Assembly (NCBI GenBank): GCA_905479995.1
Contig: CAJQON010000017.1
Coordinates: 1 to 64,000 of the forward strand
Source: an uncultured Flavobacteriales bacterium
GTDB lineage: Bacteria > Bacteroidota > Bacteroidia > Flavobacteriales_E > Vicingaceae
Direction of reading: 5' to 3'
DNA length: 64,000 nt
The translations under genes were made by a program, and so were the position numbers. Below, piece after piece: positions 62,011-64,000 of this stretch. Within the stretch, counting starts at the first letter, position 1. Every line of letters starts with the position of its first letter. Below the pieces are notes generated by a model. It saw only the letters and a list, made by a program, of their open reading frames with translations. It had not been told where the DNA came from and did not search any database.

Positions 62011-62346
62011 TTATTTGTTTGTGTTAGCTATTTTTTCTCCAAGCATTTTACCAAACTCTCTCATTTCTGTTGCTACAGTTTTGTCGTTGGTTGCTCTTTC
62101 GTAAGTATCGCTCATTGTAATAATAGATTGATAAAAGAAATGTTTCATTTCATCTACCATCATTTCTTTGGTCCACAAATCAATACGCAAGGTGTTGTTC
62201 TCTTTTGGATCCCATAAACTAATCATAATTGCTTTTGCTTCGTTAGAGATGTCTTCGCCAACATCAGATGCGGTCCAGTTTATTTTTTCTGGTACGTTAT
62301 TTTCGTCTAAAGAAACTTTAAAATTTATGTCTGATTTTTTACTCAT
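62011..62346 (-). CDS. gldC: Gliding motility protein GldC
   Basis: 111 aa, near the usual GldC length. The pattern KINWTASD and EAKAIMISLWDPKENNTLRIDLWTKEMMVDEMKHFFYQSIITM fits GldC. The protein is soluble and accessory to gliding. Its ATG overlaps the gldB stop by 4 nt (ATGA), matching the known gldB-gldC neighbour order. Confidence 0.93.
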   Translation of the reverse strand: MSKKSDINFKVSLDENNVPEKINWTASDVGEDISNEAKAIMISLWDPKENNTLRIDLWTKEMMVDEMKHFFYQSIITMSDTYERATNDKTVATEMREFGKMLGEKIANTNK

Positions 62347-63362
62347 GGTTTGTACTTTGATTTTTGTAATATGTTTTGGGCATTATCCTCTGTCATTAAT
62401 TGACTTATGCTCACCTCAGGGTTTTTCTTCATATAGGCTTTTACAATTTGCCAGCCTACCCAGTGTCCAATTCTTCCTGGAGATCCTTCTGGAAATCCTT
62501 GAATAAAAGGAGATTCTCCCATAAACTTAATAATAGTAGAAGTTTTTTTAGTGTATAATAAATCGTTGTCAATTAAGTAAAACCAAATGGGCTCGCTGTT
62601 AGCATTGCACCAATTTAATTCTTCGGCTGCATAATTTATTTTTAATGTTCCCGGAGTGTTGGGCATTAATGCATCTAAAAGGTATAAAATTTTTCCTTGA
62701 TGTACCATTTCCGTTAATAAGTCGGCATTGGCTTTAGGTGCTTCAAACTCGGTAGACACCCAGCCTAAAACTGCGCCAGGAACCAAATTTTCTTTGTTCA
62801 TGAAGTCACTTTTGTATGCCGGAAGTCCGAGCCTGGTATAAGCTTCGTGTTTGCTTCCTAAAAACATATCTAAACCTATTCCTAAATAGTTGTCGCTGGT
62901 AACAATAGCGTAGTTATACCCCGAAATATAAGTGATGATTTTTGGAATATTTTTTTTAGGAAAATAGTATTGATAATATTTAAACGTTGTTTCTAGTTCT
63001 TTTTGGTAAGTAGAAAAATCGAGGTATAAGCTGTCTGATTTTTTTTTCGTTTCAAGAATGAAAGGATCGGAAGTAAAAGCGTTTAAATGAAATTGAGCTT
63101 CTTCGCTCTCAATATTACCTATGCTAATTATGTTATTGGTAAAATCGTTAAAAAAAACAGGATAACTGGATTTTAAAAATTGGGTTCCATTTGATTTGGT
63201 GTTTGCTGTAAAAATAGCTTGATCAAAACGCTTAACCTCTAAGGGAATAGATATGTCGCTAACATCTACTTCTAGCGGGTTATTTCCACAAGAAAATAGG
63301 CTTACAAAAAATGCAAATGTTATTAAGGTTTTAAATGTTGAAAAATTGAATTTCATAAACAC
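62343..63362 (-). CDS. gldB: Gliding motility lipoprotein GldB
   Basis: 339 aa lipoprotein. The lipobox Cys is C25 (FFVSLFSCGNN). SIPLEVKRFDQAIF and YAIVTSDNYLGIGLDMFLGSKHEAY are family-typical. GldB is needed for gliding and T9SS function in Flavobacterium. The ATG two codons downstream (63356) is an alternative start. It is the first gene of the five-gene operon to 59015. Confidence 0.93.
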   Translation of the reverse strand: MFMKFNFSTFKTLITFAFFVSLFSCGNNPLEVDVSDISIPLEVKRFDQAIFTANTKSNGTQFLKSSYPVFFNDFTNNIISIGNIESEEAQFHLNAFTSDPFILETKKKSDSLYLDFSTYQKELETTFKYYQYYFPKKNIPKIITYISGYNYAIVTSDNYLGIGLDMFLGSKHEAYTRLGLPAYKSDFMNKENLVPGAVLGWVSTEFEAPKANADLLTEMVHQGKILYLLDALMPNTPGTLKINYAAEELNWCNANSEPIWFYLIDNDLLYTKKTSTIIKFMGESPFIQGFPEGSPGRIGHWVGWQIVKAYMKKNPEVSISQLMTEDNAQNILQKSKYKP

Positions 63363-63409
63363 CTTTAGGGGTTAATAATGGCTAATTTTGTATCAATAAT
63401 ACTTATTTT

Positions 63410-64000
63410 ATGATACATAAAACAAAGGTACTTACTTTAATAGTATTTGGCTTATTATTTTTAAACCTTTCTGCACAAGATGGAGATTTTGTAAATGACA
63501 AGGAAGCGAAGGTTCAGGATGAAAATAGAGCTTTTCGATTGGGTTTACATGTTACGCCAAACATTTCTTGGTTTAAGGCTAATTCTACTGGTTATGAAGG
63601 CGAAGGGACTAAAATTGGATTTAGTTATGGCTTGTCTTTTGAACGTTTTTTATCTAAAAATTACTTGATTTCTACAGGAATTGATTTGTTATATGCTGGA
63701 GGAGATTTAAAATACAAAGGAGTTACCGAAGGGCTGGCTCAAAATTATACTGCAGATGTAAATCAATCGCTAAACTTACGTTATATTGAATTGCCAATTA
63801 TATTAAAGTTAAGAACCAACGAAATTGGTTATCTCACCTACTTTGGTCAGTTTGGTTTAAAAGCTGGGTTTAACTTTAAGTCAAATGCCAACTATACTTA
63901 TTCTTACAATGATCCATTTATTCCAGTAACACAAACACATAATGAATCGGTAAAAGGAGTTGGAGATCAAATAGGGTTAATTAACTTATCTTTGGTAGTA
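63410..64000 (+). CDS. Outer-membrane beta-barrel protein (PorT-like), N-terminal part
   Basis: 197 codons without a stop to the window edge; the C-terminus is missing. A signal peptide is at residues 1-21 (LTLIVFGLLFLNLSAQ). The sequence then shows alternating strands with GLHVTPNISWFKANS, YGLSFERFLSKNYLISTGIDLLY and LRYIELPIILKLRTNEIGYLTYFGQFG, typical of small OmpA-like or PorT-type barrels. The -7-like TAATTTTG at 63383-63390 lies 19 nt upstream. PorT is linked to type IX secretion; the sequence does not prove that identity. Confidence 0.82.
   Translation, partial: MIHKTKVLTLIVFGLLFLNLSAQDGDFVNDKEAKVQDENRAFRLGLHVTPNISWFKANSTGYEGEGTKIGFSYGLSFERFLSKNYLISTGIDLLYAGGDLKYKGVTEGLAQNYTADVNQSLNLRYIELPIILKLRTNEIGYLTYFGQFGLKAGFNFKSNANYTYSYNDPFIPVTQTHNESVKGVGDQIGLINLSLVV

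Overview
The window is chromosomal DNA of a low-GC Bacteroidota bacterium, almost certainly in the Flavobacteriales. The evidence is gliding and type IX secretion (T9SS) genes (gldB, gldC, C-terminal sorting domains), Bacteroidota-type promoters (TTG, a 19-23 nt gap, then TAnnTTTG), near absence of Shine-Dalgarno sequences, and many overlapping start/stop codons. The family or genus cannot be fixed from the sequence. Gene packing is dense: no stretch of more than about 210 bases lacks a gene, and no phage, insertion sequence, CRISPR array or plasmid module was seen.

Layout. 1-1482: N-terminal part of a large secreted protein that runs off the left edge. 1640-7948 (minus): complete Fe-S assembly operon sufA-sufB-(YHS protein)-sufC-sufD-sufS-sufE-sufT, with its own promoter back to back with that of thiL. 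9157-12506: probable metal-uptake module (His-rich small protein, TonB-dependent receptor, lipoprotein). 12597-15603 (minus): esterase, chromate transporter, small membrane protein, rsmI. 15716-17187: ECF sigma factor translationally coupled to a membrane protein that carries a gliding/T9SS-type C-terminal domain. 17331-20593: unusual PLP enzyme, Cys-cluster protein and NUDIX hydrolase. 20638-20710: initiator tRNA. 20893-23702: era, der and a coiled-coil membrane protein. 23779-28189 (minus): two paralogous secreted M43 metalloproteases. 28337-31714 (minus): SDR, cystathionine gamma-synthase/lyase, MltF-like transglycosylase. 31810-39131: WG-repeat protein, NUDIX, NamZ-type muramidase (minus), FtsX-like permease, cystathionine beta-synthase and small proteins. 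39283-43272: DsbD-like reductase, three small minus-strand genes, a lipoprotein. 43440-50450: M61 peptidase, LytS/LytTR two-component pair, SiaC-like protein, OmpH-like protein, DUF4924 protein, a fibronectin-type gliding-associated protein. 50447-56390: fdhD, a tRNA methyltransferase, rimM, rpsP and dnaX (minus), then rpsF-rpsR-rplI (plus). 56459-64000: YD-type lipoprotein, MATE pump, and a tightly packed gldB-gldC-unknown-hemN-acyltransferase operon (minus), then a partial outer-membrane beta-barrel gene.

How genes work together. The suf genes form a full cluster-assembly pathway; hemN and other Fe-S enzymes are likely clients. Cystathionine beta-synthase (37089) and the gamma-synthase/lyase (29061) together give transsulfuration. 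MltF and NamZ act on peptidoglycan. GldB, GldC and the proteins with T9SS-type C-terminal domains belong to the gliding/secretion programme.

Most notable observations: (1) a run of ten A in dnaX just after the clamp-loader region, where slippage in either direction stops translation within a few codons and would give a gamma-like short form; (2) rplI (bL9) is split by an apparent two-base deletion, yet carries a perfect AGGAGG ribosome-binding site that is exceptional here; (3) the sigma factor/T9SS-domain membrane protein pair; (4) a periplasmic YHS protein inside the suf operon; (5) the PLP enzyme/Cys-cluster pair.
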